A DNA stretch of 64,000 bases from Irpex lacteus (Eukaryota; Basidiomycota; Agaricomycetes; Polyporales; Irpicaceae), in contig MQVO02000004.1 in assembly GCA_001986395.2 (NCBI GenBank), positions 1,426,001 through 1,490,000 of the forward strand, read 5' to 3'. Position 1 is the stretch's first letter. Every line of letters begins with the position of its first letter. The position numbers and the translations under genes are program-made. Below, piece by piece: positions 23,104-34,109 of this stretch. The notes beneath the pieces were generated by a model that worked only from the letters and a program-made list of their open reading frames with translations, had not been told where the DNA came from and made no database searches.

Positions 23104-25297
23104 ATGTCTGCTACTCTGGCCAGTGTCTATGCTCGTATCAGCACTCAGCCTGGTCTGCTTCAACACCTGACACTTGCAGGCTTGATTCGGTTCATCAAAT
23201 GCGCCGCAGCTTTGCGCCGTGACATCTTGCTTGCACAAGCGGGACGACACCCTGTGGACATAGCCCCTGAATACTTACCTCGGTCAATCGAGTATTTTCT
23301 CGGTGAAGTGGCTGGCCTTTCTCAGGAGGATCTCCGTGCTTGTTGGCAGGTGTTGAGGGAGATCATTTGGGATGGGAACATAGCGGCCGAGTTGAGTACT
23401 GAGACGCTGCACTTGTTTAGAAATGTGGGCCACGAGATAGGTCTCAGTGAGTACTAGTGTTCCGTTATGCTATTCCGAGTCAATATAACTGACTGCATGT
23501 TTCCATAGCATTGTATACCTTTTATCCACCCAATACGAAGTGTATTGTCACAACATGCGGCAATCTGAATAGAGCCACGTTGACGCGAGCTGAACAGCTG
23601 ACGGTTATGCTGCATACACTCGATAAAGGGGCTATACAAGCAAGTTCCGTTCAGCTATACTGTTCTGGTACGAGTAATGATTTTATCTCTAGTCTACTTG
23701 TCGCTGAACTTGAATAGCATGTCACACATGCTATCATCACAGCTACTACGTATCAAATGGGCGTCGTGTGTTCTATAGAGGAGTTCCTGATGTTCTACAA
23801 GTGTCAACGCATCACTTTATTGAGGTGCGGCTGATAGAACTATGGATAAACTCTATGCTCTTCGCTTGGTAAGAGAATATTGTCAGCCATGATGGAGCAT
23901 ATTAAGCTAATGTGTATTACAGGACATCAGCCTCGAACTGTGCACGCCTTTATAATTCGGTTTTCGCTGCCGCAGCTCCTTCACATGAGTACCCATTCAG
24001 CCCATTCCTTCGAACTGTTGAAGTCTGGGATGCCGTCGTCTGTCTCTGCCTACTTCAGGACTGTCAGGAGCTATCAACGACACTCGATATTCCCCATCTC
24101 GGAGAACAAGAAGTTCGGTTCAATGAAGCTATGAACGAGCGTAATGTGCGTCTTCAACAAGGTGGCTTACCGGATGTCAGACACTACTGTCAAAAGTGTA
24201 CACGGTTCTATGACAGACGTGAGACAGGCGGAGGAATTGGTGCGTAGTCACTTTAACACTACTGATAGTCGTCTAACATAGCCTATTCAGGCGCAGTATC
24301 TGCCGTTGTGATAGATGGTATCACTATTGGACATCCCTGTTGCTCGGTCCATGCCTGTCTTGAGCCCCTCAAGAGTCAGCGCGATCGCTTCTGTGAGAAG
24401 CACGAGGATCGTCTCGGAATCTGCGCCATCAATGGATGTGAATCCCCTATCACTCAGGACAGCCTAGTATGCGACGATCCAGCTCACGTGAATATCCATC
24501 TCTCTCATGTGCAAAGAGGGCAATCCCGCTTTCAACTCCAGCGTCGCTTACAGGAAGCTCGTGCTGGCGTGGCTAATTCTTTGCCGGATGATGATGAAGA
24601 AATGGAGATTGAGGTTGGCGAAGAGGAGTTCGATATCAACGCCCAAGGCCATGTAGTAGCGGAAGAGCTCGGTCCTGCGACGTGTCCAGATAAGCCTGCA
24701 ACAGGGAACAGACGCATCCGTGCTCAGTTTGGTCGACGCCGCACCCATAACGATCAGCTTGCAGTCGCACCATGTGGGGTGATCCTAGGGAGAGGGACAT
24801 TCTACGGAGCTGAGTCACTGCCATCAGTCGTCGTGAGTACTAAAATATAATACATCTTTTCATTTATGAGTATTCATGCACGACTGCCACAGCATTTTAT
24901 CAAGCAACTTTATCAAAATACTCGTTCGCCACAACATATCATATATGACAACAACTGCAGCCTTGCCAAGCACGTCAAGAACGATCCATTCTTTGCAGAT
25001 ATAGGCCTTTCCGTGGACGTATTTCACTTCAACTGCAAGCACAGCGCCGCCGACACATTCTGCCAGGAGAACTGCAACCCAAGCGCCTTTGCGGAGCTAA
25101 AGAACGAAGACGGTGGCTGGTTTTTCAATTCGTCTGTCGCAGAACAGACAAACGCATGGATGGGAGGGTATCATTCTATATGTCGGGAGATGCACGTCAT
25201 CAGGTACAATTTCTTTCTGGATGAAATGGTTATGCGCCGCAACCGTGTTACTTTGACGAAGCTTGAAGAAAATGGACATCAACCCATGTATTGGTAA
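23104..25297 (+). CDS. KDZ-family transposase with CxC5/CxC6-type cysteine clusters
   Basis: Probable transposase of the surrounding element, 638 residues. Exons: 23104-23446, 23509-23667, 23718-23878, 23933-24239, 24291-24832, 24893-25297. The order of parts follows agaric KDZ-associated proteins. A helical N-terminus comes first. Then LYTFYPPNTKC with a downstream CxxC (CHTCYHHSYYV) and GVPDVLQVSTHHFIEVRL form the first cysteine cluster. A second Cys/His cluster (YCQKCTRFYD, CEKH, CAINGC) follows. After an acidic linker (DDDEEMEIEVGEEEF), the C-terminal third has YDNNCSLAKHV, DVFHFNCKHSAADTFC and SSVAEQTNAWMGGY. The Asp in YDNNC, the Asp in DVFHF and the Glu in AEQTN are candidate acidic catalytic residues of an RNase H-like fold; this is inferred from conservation. 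No stop or frameshift interrupts it. Confidence 0.82.
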
Positions 25298-25501
25298 AGG
25301 TCTTCCTATGTTTATACGATGAATAACATTGGTATTGCTTCAAATACGAACAGGTATCGCTACTATAAAGTATACTAGTATATGAAACAGGTGAACTACA
25401 AGTATTACTGCAGGTACAGGAAAAGACGTGCTATATGCGGGAAACAACGAGGCGAGAATGAAATAAAAGGAATGAAACATGATGATAATACTAGTAGGAT
25501 G

Positions 25502-27646
25502 TTAATCTACATCGGATTCGTCAGGAGAACTGCGTAAGATGTCACTGGCCTCTCGAATCTTGCGCTTGAAGTTACGCCACAACGCCTTGTCACTCTTTCC
25601 GGCATATAGCGCCGCAGCTACCAATGCAGCGTGATCACGAGAAGCTGCAACATAGCGGCCACGTATCTTGTAGAATGTCGCTTTGACGTACTTGACATCG
25701 AACATCTCCTCGAAAACGGCTTGAACGGAGGGCTTCGGTTTCGGCTTCTTGTCCTTTGATCTATCTGCCTTCTCCTTCTCCTTTGCGCTCTTGTTATCTT
25801 CAAGTAACTCGAAGCAGGCAACGATGTCGCACAGGTGGAAGTCGTCAGGCCACTTGCGAGAAGTCTTCTTCTTCTGCTTTGGAAGCGGTAACGTCTCGGA
25901 GTCAGACGAGCTGTCACTTGTCGAAGAGATACTAGAGGCGTTTGCCGAGACAGCCTCCTTGCGACGGATCTTCCGCGGTGGCGTGGTAATGGTACGAGGC
26001 TCCGGAGATGTTGAAGAGAGATATATCGGAGCATCAGCACAGTCACCAGGAAGTATACGACCAGTTGCAGAACGAGAGAAGACGCCAGCAGTAGATAGAG
26101 CTCTCTTGCGCATAGCCTTGCTGTCGTCATCAAAGTTCGGCGGTGAGAAGTCAGGCGAGAGCTCCTTGAACACGCTAGGCTCCCAGTCAGGATCCGGTTT
26201 CACAGGAACAGGTGCACGGTTACGTCCCATGCCTCTAGCTTGCGCGTCCTTCGATGGGCTACTTGTGGCGCTCCTGATCTTTCCTTCCTTCGCCTGTACT
26301 CGGACCGATTCGCGCTCGCCCGTCAGGTTCTTGCGGAAGTGGATCGTATCGTTACTGCGTGCATGGAAGACCGAAAGCTTCGCCTGAAGATTCTTCATGT
26401 CGTCCGCCTCAAGATCTGGCGCCGCAAAGAGTAGGTGCTCGCCACGCTGGACTTGAAAGCAGTGGTTCTGCTGGACCTGCTGCCATTCTCGACTGGCCGC
26501 ACGATAGACCTGGAACCGAACACGAGTCCCCTCTGGCGTCTTCTGGTTAGCGAGCCCAAGAGCCGATAGCATCTCACTGTCGCAGCGAAAGTTCGGGAAC
26601 ACGAATCCGTCTTGAACAAGATGTGTCTTCGGATCAACGTTTGCCTATGTGATTATGAGATGAGCTGTGATACACGTACAGGCTAAGTACTGACCGTCTT
26701 CCACACAGTAACACTGATCTCATGCTCCACCTGAAGATTCGCTTGCGCTCTCTCTGCGGTGATCTCACGCTTACGAGCAGCAAGTGCTAGCATCGCATCG
26801 TGTCGAGCGTTGAACGCATCGGGCATCTGGGACACATGGCGAGGAGCGCTAGAGCTTGCCAAGGCATTTCCAGTGTGTCTTCGGACTTGCGAGGATGAAG
26901 GGACCCCTTTCAGTGGCGGAGGCAATGCAGGCGAGGGAATCGGAGGAATGATCGGTGTTGCTGAACCTGTAGGGACTATATCCGCATTATCTTGGGACGG
27001 TAGTGGTATGACTTGTGACACAGCTGGTGAAGAGGCCGGGGTAGGCACTGGTCGAGTCATAGACGCAGGTGCAGACGGTGCTCGAACTGAATAGATGAAC
27101 GTCATCAGAATCAATCATCAACGACGTCTTGATCAATGCTTTAGCTCACCTGGATCATCGGCGACCTCAAGCTCAGCATCTTCAGGAACAATAGAGCATG
27201 CAAGTATGTCTGACATGACGTGTCCTTTAGCACCGGTACATCCACCGTTTCTGATACAGTGCTGTCGGCACATGCGGCGTTCACAGTACTGGGCAACACG
27301 TTTATTGTCGCATGCAGGCACAGCGCAGGGAGTCTTCGCTTGTGTTCCTGGCATAGTCTGCGACGACGGAGGAGTTACACTAATCGAGCTTGGGGTAGAC
27401 GATCTGTCGGAGTCTGTCCAGTCAAACGCGTAGGGCTTATGTCTGTCGCACTACTCTCAACATTAGCTCAAATCAGTGGGTACATATAGGTGAAGGGAGA
27501 CATACCCGCACGTAGTACTTGCCCTCGTGTTCACGAACTTTGCGACCGAGGCAGTACTTGGGATATAGACGACGAAGGCAGAGGGCACACTTCCAAATGT
27601 TTTGAGAGAAGATTACGTAGGTAGGACGAGGCTGCGAGAAACTCAT
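25502..27646 (-). CDS. Cysteine-rich companion protein of the transposon, function unknown
   Basis: Second gene of the element, 658 residues, convergent to the transposase. Exons: 27646-27506, 27450-27150, 27086-26695, 26644-25502. The N-terminus has a possible zinc module (CALC...YC...CDRHK) split by the first intron. A second Cys/His cluster follows: CAVPACDNKRVAQYC, CRQHC and GGCTG. Next come a Pro/Ser linker, a helical Lys/Arg/Glu segment (LALAARKREITAERAQANLQ) and a segment beginning VFPNFRCDSEMLSALGLANQ. The C-terminal half is basic and Ser-rich and carries a Lys-rich run, then DDFHLCDIVACFELLED and a helical end that stops at DESDVD. The zinc clusters and basic charge suggest DNA or RNA binding. 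I know of no named domain for it. Its place inside the inverted repeats implies a role in the element's life cycle. Confidence 0.72.
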
Positions 27647-27866
27647 GCAGATGTAGGGGCAGCTCAAGATGTAGACCGTCAGGATTACTGAAGGTGATGG
27701 TCAAGGATGTCGCGCAAAGGAAACGATGAACGAGCTGGAACGGTTTTATTCAACTATCACTACCTAATATGGTGAGGGACTATGACATAGCGAGCTGGCA
27801 CATATAGCGTGACATAGACTGTGACAGAGAAGAGACATAGACTACCTAAAAGGGATGTCTATGAGC

Positions 27867-27910
27867 CGTAGACAGTCTCCGTAGACAGTCTACGACCGGA
27901 GACTATCGAG
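27867..27910 (-). repeat. Right terminal inverted repeat of the transposon
   Basis: Reverse complement of the left repeat with a single mismatch. The plus strand reads outward to end in GACTATCGAG. The internal GTAGAC-A-GTCTAC palindrome is conserved. Confidence 0.9.
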
Positions 27911-28136
27911 ATTCGGAACTTTCAGGAAAGTGCGGCATTAATACGGACTAGCGCCCTTGATAAGATTATTTCGAGGATACACACGACACTGATATTATAG
28001 CAAAATTCGAATCCAATTTATTCCATTGACATCATACAGCAAACAGGATTATACGTATACAGAGCTGAGAGGAACAGAAAACAAGCTAAAGAGAGTGCTC
28101 GCACATAGCCACCAAGTCATATAGCGCAAGAAACAG

Positions 28137-29543
28137 CTAAAACATAACCTCCCTCGGCTCATGACTCTCATCGTTCACAGGAGGCGGCAATGGGGACTGC
28201 ATCCTCGAAGTAAACGACGAGCTGAACCCAAGCGGGGTCCACCCATCAGTAGAAGACGATCTGGAGGTCGACCCGAAAACGTCTCCCCAAGATGACGAGG
28301 CTTCATCCATCGAGAGTGAGTCTGACATATCCGCGTCCATTTCCATGTCAGAGTCCGAGTCCGAGGTGGAATCGAGGTGAGAAGACCAAGCGTTGTGGAA
28401 CTCTAGATCCGTCATTGGGGCAGATGCACCTGCGGTAGGTGTAATCGTGCGTCCCCATGATGCCGAAAAGTCGAGTGTAGGGAGGACGAACGACGCAGAA
28501 GGGTCGATGTGGACGTCTCTTTCCTCAACGAGCTCGTTCGGCGATGTATCGAAGCTCATCTCGGAAAGCGTCTCCTCAATAGCCTCCGCATTGTCATGTT
28601 GGTGTGCCTCCTCTTCCAAAACGCACCAACCTGTCCCAGCTTCTCCTAAGACACCACGCACACGTGACTCCGTCCATCCGTGGAACTTGACCTCGAGTAC
28701 GGTGCATAATCCGCTGGAGTGTCCGAAGGCAGAAGTTGTCACCCCCGGGTCGTCGAATACGCGTGCAGCGTCCAACCGAGAGAAAAGACTGGACACTCGC
28801 AAGGAGTGGGTGACATGATCGTCGTGGACGGAAGCTAGGTACGCGAACGGGATGAGGGGATGATTGCTCGTGTGTACTGAGGGATTGGTAGGGAGAGGCA
28901 GACGAGAAGTCGGAGTGGGCGCAAGGGGAATGAGCAAGACAGTGGTCACATCCGCGACAGCAGGAGCGGGGAAGTAGTGATCAAGCTCGGCCTCCTGTGC
29001 AGAGACAGCCTCTACAGCTGCAGTAGACGCAACAACAGGACGAGTGGAAGGCTCAAGCCTGAGCTTCCTGGACGTCTTGTTCTCCTTATTGCCGGAATAC
29101 TTCTTAATCTTCATCTCTCGCTCCTTCATCATCTTCACATCCCAGTCCGCCTCCCAGAAGGCACGTCCAACGACAGGGACATTGTCCACAACATTCTGGA
29201 ACAGCGGTCTCGCACTGGAGAAGTTCCTCGCCGTGCCCAACCCGACATGCGTGACATTCCTGGACAGCGCAGGTGCGCGGGGCATATACGGTGCCCAAAG
29301 CGGTCGACTGAGCGTCACGCGTGTGGGGCCGTTTAGGCGCTGCTGGATAGTCTGGAAGCGGTATGGGTTGGCAGAGTATTTGGGACCTGCAGAACCATGG
29401 GGTGCATGTGCTGCGAGGTTGAATGCGCCAGGAGTGGTTAGTTCGCCCACGACGCGAGTGAGGAACGTGCGTGCTTGTTTGACAAAGGCTCCAACAGCGC
29501 CAGAGGGTCTAGGAGGTTGTGCGCGAGGGATCCAAGCAGGCAT
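28137..29543 (-). CDS. Fungal conserved protein of unknown function, probable organelle targeting
   Basis: A long single open frame ends at 28137. The ATG at 29543 (MPAWIPRAQPPRPSGAVGAF) gives about 468 residues. The frame stays open further upstream without an ATG. A second ATG at 29659 in another frame (MQLLSSGLRAQVGRSLHKP, presequence-like) could belong to an upstream exon, so the true start is uncertain. The N-terminal third is rich in Arg, Ser, Ala and Leu without acidic residues. It contains RNFSSARPLFQNVVDNVPVV and GRAFWEADWDVKMMKEREMK, the best-conserved-looking part, followed by a basic stretch. The C-terminal half is acidic and Ser-rich (DSDSDMEMDADMSD) and probably disordered. No catalytic motif is visible. 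Confidence 0.68.
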   Translation of the reverse strand: MPAWIPRAQPPRPSGAVGAFVKQARTFLTRVVGELTTPGAFNLAAHAPHGSAGPKYSANPYRFQTIQQRLNGPTRVTLSRPLWAPYMPRAPALSRNVTHVGLGTARNFSSARPLFQNVVDNVPVVGRAFWEADWDVKMMKEREMKIKKYSGNKENKTSRKLRLEPSTRPVVASTAAVEAVSAQEAELDHYFPAPAVADVTTVLLIPLAPTPTSRLPLPTNPSVHTSNHPLIPFAYLASVHDDHVTHSLRVSSLFSRLDAARVFDDPGVTTSAFGHSSGLCTVLEVKFHGWTESRVRGVLGEAGTGWCVLEEEAHQHDNAEAIEETLSEMSFDTSPNELVEERDVHIDPSASFVLPTLDFSASWGRTITPTAGASAPMTDLEFHNAWSSHLDSTSDSDSDMEMDADMSDSLSMDEASSSWGDVFGSTSRSSSTDGWTPLGFSSSFTSRMQSPLPPPVNDESHEPREVMF

Positions 29544-29659
29544 GTGAATTGATCTACTACTGGTACTGCCCAGAGATGCTGCCCTCCAGGCGGAAGACCT
29601 GGAGGTTTGTGCAGCGAACGTCCTACTTGGGCACGAAGCCCAGAGGACAACAACTGCAT

Positions 29660-30122
29660 GGTTTGGTGGATGGTGGTGGTCGAGGTGAGAGAGGGACAAG
29701 CTGTGGAGAACGCAGTAACTAGATGCCGCGGCTGAATATTAGAGTTACTGGCGCCGAGTGCCTGCGTAAGTGGATGCCGAAAGCTTTGCCGATGCCGATG
29801 CGGGATCTCTGGCTGCGCCACCATGCCCCGCCGCTCCTAATTGGGAGCAGTCGGATTTTTATAAGCGCTCAGGGCACTGCCAATGAGTGCTCCTGTGCTG
29901 AGAGTCAGGGTGCACAGCAACGAAGACTGCCTGATACTTATATTGCGCACTTTTGTTGAGTACATAACGCTCCATTAGGCCCACCAGAGGCTGAAGCCAA
30001 ACGGTGGCCACGCAACTGAATGGCGAGTTTGGCTTTAGGGCCATGGCCAAGGCCACGGCTTGTAGTATCATCAAGAAGAAATCCTGCAGCCGTTACATTA
30101 TGAGAATAAAACGACGGGAGTA
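29660..30122. other. Intergenic region, no gene seen
   Basis: Between the 5' side of the unknown gene at 28137-29543 and the 3' end of the gene at 30123-30809. It is expected to hold the promoter of the former and the 3' UTR of the latter. GC-rich around 29780-29850. Confidence 0.45.
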
Positions 30123-30809
30123 CTATGCCTCAACCGGTTCATCAGCTGTGGCCACCTTCTCTGCCTCGTCTTCTGCCTGCTGAGACACCTCCTCATCCCC
30201 CTTTGGTTCCCCACTCTCTGCGGAGTCATCCTCGGCATTCTTGCTGCCCAATACAGTGGCGTTGATACTGTGTCATAGCGTTAGTACACACAGAAGCAAG
30301 ACTCCACAACAGAGTGGATACTCACGTTAACATGACCTGCACTTTCTCCTTCTCTCCCGTCTCTCTATTCTCTAACTCCACAGTAATCCGCTTATTGCCC
30401 TTCCACCCATAGCTTCCGGTATTGAACGTCGAAGGAACCAAGGTAGTCGAGCCCACGAATCCAGGGTCAGTTTGGGCCACATCCTTCGTATCGTCGCCGC
30501 CGATAACAGGAGGTGTATGTGTGAGATTGACGTGGAGGGGTAAGGCGCGCGACTTGAAGGCAGTAGCACCCATGGAAACCTGGCAGCATTGTTTTTGCTT
30601 GAGATGAGTGTGACTATGGAAGGTAAAGATGACGCACTTTGGGACCCTTCTTACCACCCTTGGCCTTTGGCGTAGCAGCTTTGTCGGTCTTGGCGACTTT
30701 AGAACGCGTCACAGGAGCATCGGTGTCTGCAGCGCGTTTTGTGCCTACATGTCCAGTCAACATGTGAAGCTAGGCATATGTTCGATTTGTAGGACGACGT
30801 ACCTGCCAT
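30123..30809 (-). CDS. Small lysine-rich protein of unknown function
   Basis: About 175 residues on four exons. Exon 1 is just ATGGCAG, followed by an intron ending ACATGTAG. The N-terminus is basic and nuclear-looking (TKRAADTDAPVTRSKVAKTD, then KAKGGKKGPK). The middle has a compact, beta-like segment, SRALPLHVNLTHTPPVIGGD, with DPGFVGSTTLVPSTFNTGSY and GWKGNKRITVELENRETGE. The C-terminus is acidic (SAESGEPKGDEEVSQQ) and ends EPVEA. The charged ends suggest a nuclear or chromatin-associated adaptor, but no domain is recognised. Splice sites give a continuous frame from ATG 30809 to TAG 30123. Confidence 0.72.
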
Positions 30810-31222
30810 TTCTAGATTCTCTTGAGGGTTATTGAGAGCTTTGTGTGCTTGAAGCGATTGAGATGGTTGGTGTACCGGTGAAGGTTTGGTAGCACACCAC
30901 TCGCGGTTGGCGTACTTATATCATGAGCGGCCCTGGATACGAGCTACGTCACGCGTAAGAGCGCTCAGGTAGCGCGTCCTATAGGCGCTCAAATACTCAT
31001 TGAGTTTGGGTCCTGGCCGTGCAAAGAATAAAACGACTGGCCTCGCGACCAGATGTTGGCCACGTCTAGAACCAAGAAGAATTGCATCAGAAGCAGACTG
31101 CGGTATTCGGGTATACGTGATGGGCCATGCTATAATACACGATGGTTTCTAGCCCAATATGTTAGAACCATACTTGCAGCGGTAAGAAGAGAAATCAACT
31201 CACAATACAATGATTTGACAGA
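30810..31222. other. Intergenic region, no gene seen
   Basis: Contains the promoter side of the lysine-rich gene and the 3' side of the Alba-domain gene. No coding or RNA feature is recognised. Confidence 0.45.
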
Positions 31223-32216
31223 CTACTCCTCGTTCATATCCTCCTCCCGCACTACGATCTTCCCAGCACTCGATGACCCCGCTTTCTTACTCTGCCCGCC
31301 TGCAGCCGCCCCTTTGCCCCTCGGCCCTCCATTGTTCTTCGCCCTCCCACCGCCAACATCACCATGTTTGCTCGCCTTCTTCCTCCCTTTACCGCTTCGA
31401 GGCCCCTCGTCCACTCCATCACCTATCGTGATCACGACGCTAAGCGTCGATTTCCCTCTCTTCCGAATGGACATGTCCTCATCTTCATCGTCGGGAATAA
31501 CCTCATCCTCCACCTCCACAGTACCAGTCTGCACCTCCGTCTTTATCTCGTCTGCTGGGTAGGGAAGAATCTCGGGTAGTGATAGTGTCAACTGCAGGAG
31601 ATGTGGAATTGCAGCTCCCATCGCACTCAAATGAAGTGTCTTGTGACTATGTATTGTTTATATTAGTACGGCTGCATATATTTCGAGGATCTCAAGATAC
31701 TTACCCATCCTTAAGCACGACGTCTTTACATCGCCTCAGGTACATTCCTAACGGGGTCTTTCGAGTGATGCATATATAGTTCTTGCCTTCAACATGCGCA
31801 GATCGCGGGCCAGTCGCAGATACAGATGTAGGCACTGTGGGGTATGGCCTTTGGGGCTTAAGCTTGCGGTACTTTACCGCAGGCTTGTCCTCCCCCTCAT
31901 GGTCGACTGCGTCTGCTCGTCGCTTGCCTCTCTTCTTCTCACTCTCGACCGTATTTGGCGGGATCTCTTGGACTTCCTCAGCATTCATGTTTACTGATCC
32001 TGACGCTTCGGAGGCCGGCTGGTCAGGCTGTGCCTCCTGTGCTCCAGTTGTAGATGCTGCTATAGGTGCAGGTGCGGCCGCGCTGGTAGTCGGCACCGTT
32101 GGATTCACTTGGATGACTGGCAGACCCGAGGCCGCCTTCAACTTTTTTGCGCCCACAGCATCGATAGCGTCCTCTGTATCGCTCGCCGGACGTTTTCTCG
32201 ACAACGATTGAGTCAT
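31223..32216 (-). CDS. POP7: Alba-domain subunit of RNase P/MRP (Rpp20/Pop7-like)
   Basis: Predicted RNA-binding subunit of the nuclear ribonucleases that process tRNA and rRNA precursors. Two exons: start ATG 32216, intron after GATGG near 31706, and stop at 31223. A long Ala/Pro/Glu-rich N-terminus includes SRKRPASDTE and KKRGKRRADAVDHEGEDKP. The Alba core is NYICITRKTPLGMYLRRCKD, VVLKDGHKTLHLSAMGAAIP and HLLQLTLSLPEIL; the GAAIPHLLQLTL helix is the family signature. The C-terminus has an acidic patch (DDEDEDMS) followed by a Lys/Gly-rich tail. It is much longer than yeast Pop7. It shares a 253-bp divergent promoter with eRF1. Confidence 0.83.
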
Positions 32217-32469
32217 AGATCCGAGTGACAGAAGCCTAGAAATCGAGCGACAAAACAAGACGGAGATGGAGGAAGAGAGTTGCAGGAAGCGCCCAAGTAT
32301 ATCCCTAAACCCAAATCTGGGGGCACTATAAATTTGCCCTTGGCTTCGCTCTCCCACTTCCTCAGTCTTCCAGCCTCTCCCGCCCCTCTCCCCTCTGGGT
32401 TTTGTATTTTTTCTGTAATATTATCTTCTCAGAAACCTTACACTCTCGGACCACCACTATCAGCGCAAA
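32217..32469. promoter_or_regulatory. Compact divergent promoter of the Alba-domain gene and eRF1
   Basis: Only 253 bp separate the two ATGs. A pyrimidine-rich tract (about 32340-32410) lies just upstream of the eRF1 start, and CACTATAAATTTG at about 32324 resembles a TATA box for the eRF1 side. Both products act in RNA handling and translation. Confidence 0.5.
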
Positions 32470-34109
32470 ATGAGTCAAGATGCGGCGGAGCAAAATATTC
32501 AGATGTGGAAGGTCAAGAAACTGATCAAGAGTCTTGACACGGCTAGAGGGTGAGTGTTTCTGTGCGGGCTGGGTTGCGGGATATAGGAGATCAGCAAAGA
32601 ACGAGGCTCTGACTATCGTGTGTAGTGCAGGAACTTCCATGATCAGCTTGATTATACCCCCAAAGGTGCGTCCGATGTAACACAGATCGGTAGATGGCCC
32701 ATAACTTATACAGCTTTGACCGCCCGTAGGACCAAATCTCTCGTGTCTCGGCGATGTTGACGCAGGAATACGGAACGGCCTCCAACATCAAGTCTCGTGT
32801 CAATCGACTGTCCGTGCTTGCTGCTATTACGAGTACCCAGCAACGTCTCAAACTTTACAATCGAGTTCCACCGAACGGTCTCGTGCTCTTCGTCGGTACC
32901 ATCCTTACAGACGAAGGAAAGGAAAAGAAGGTCTCCTTCGACTTTGAGCCTCACAAGCCTATTAACACGTACGTTACTTGACCCTAATTCCATTGGGAGA
33001 TCCTGACATTTCCCTTTGCGTGTGTGGATAGCTCCCTCTACCTTTGCGACAACAAATTCCACACTGAAGCGCTGCAAGAGCTTCTTGAATCCGACTCCAA
33101 GTTTGGCTTCATCGTCATGGACGGTAACGGCACGCTCTTCGGTACCGTCGCAGGCAACACCCGCGAGGTCATCCACAAATTCACCGTCGACCTCCCCAAG
33201 AAGCACGGCCGTGGTGGTCAGTCCGCCTTGCGTTTCTCCCGTCTTCGTGACGAGAAGCGTCACAACTACGTGCGCAAGGTGGCCGAGTTGGCCGTGCAGC
33301 ACTTCATCACAGCGGACAAGGTGAACGTGACTGGGCTCGTGCTCGCGGGTAGTGCCGACTTCAAGACGGAGTTGAGTCAGAGCGATATGTTTGATCAGAG
33401 GCTGGTCGCGAAGATCGTAAAGGTCGTCGATGTCAGTTATGGTGGCGAGAACGGGTTCAACCAGGTTTGTGTGGTGCTTTGGATTCATCGTTAGGAGTAT
33501 GCGTCTTGACCGATTTCTTGGTAGGCTATCGAACTCGCCGCGGAGTCCCTTGCCAATGTCAAGTTCGTGCAAGAGAAGAGGCTCATTCAGAAGTACTTCG
33601 ATGAGATCAGTCAAGATACGGGCAGATACTGCTTCGGTATTGAGGATACCCTCAAGGCCCTCGAGCTTGGTGCTGTCGAGACGCTGATCGTGTGGGAGAA
33701 CCTTGATATCACGCGATACACCCTTCGCAATGCCGCTGGTGGTACGTGGATAATAAACTCCTCCTTATCAATAACTCACCATCTTACCTTGTTGGTTACA
33801 GAGGAAGTCATTGTCTACGCGAACAAAGAGCAAGAGAAGGAGCGTGACAGGTTCATCGACAAGTCTACCGGTACCGAGATGGAGAAAGTCGAGGAGCCCG
33901 AATCCCTGCTCGAGTGGTTCACCGAGAAGTACAAGGAGTTCGGCGCGAACCTCGAGTTCGTCACCAACCGATCACAGGAGGGTGCGCAGTTCGTCAAGGG
34001 CTTCGGTGGCATCGGAGGTCTTCTGAGATACAAGGTCGACTTTACGAACTTGGCGACCGTGGACGACGAAGATGAGGACGAGTTCATGAGCGATGATGAG
34101 GACCTCTGA
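32470..34109 (+). CDS. SUP45: Eukaryotic peptide chain release factor 1 (eRF1)
   Basis: Recognises all three stop codons and triggers peptide release with eRF3. Start [19 protein letters not shown]. The stop-codon-reading motifs NIKS (in [15 protein letters not shown]) and YxCxxxF (YLCDNKF) are intact. The GGQ hydrolysis motif is present ([20 protein letters not shown]). Then the middle-domain ALNVKF-like block [16 protein letters not shown], the C-domain [37 protein letters not shown] and the acidic end [14 protein letters not shown]. Six short introns are needed, for example after AGAGG (32549), before GACCAAATC (32731) and before GAGGAAGTC (33801). Length about 435 residues is normal. Confidence 0.96.

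Larger units (their letters stand above)
22637..27910. mobile_element. Complete KDZ-type DNA transposon, 5.27 kb
   Basis: Bounded by 44-bp terminal inverted repeats that match at 43 positions (22637-22680 and 27867-27910). Flanks TTCCGGAA (22629-22636) and ATTCGGAA (27911-27918) agree at 6 of 8 bases, consistent with a slightly decayed 8-bp target-site duplication; 8-bp duplications are known for Zisupton/KDZ elements. Inside are two convergent, intron-containing genes with open frames: a transposase-like gene on the plus strand and a cysteine-rich companion on the minus strand, their stops about 200 bp apart. GTGACA/TGTCAC words recur just inside both ends and may be transposase-binding sites. 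The intact frames and near-identical ends suggest a recent insertion. Confidence 0.82.

Noticed and set aside
28137..29699. Start of the unknown gene at 29699
   Set aside because: The codon there is TTG, not ATG. The first ATG in frame is at 29543; an upstream exon is possible but no clean splice was found.
32706..33614. A 302-codon antisense frame across eRF1
   Set aside because: Fully overlaps eRF1 exons and runs through its introns; no independent support.
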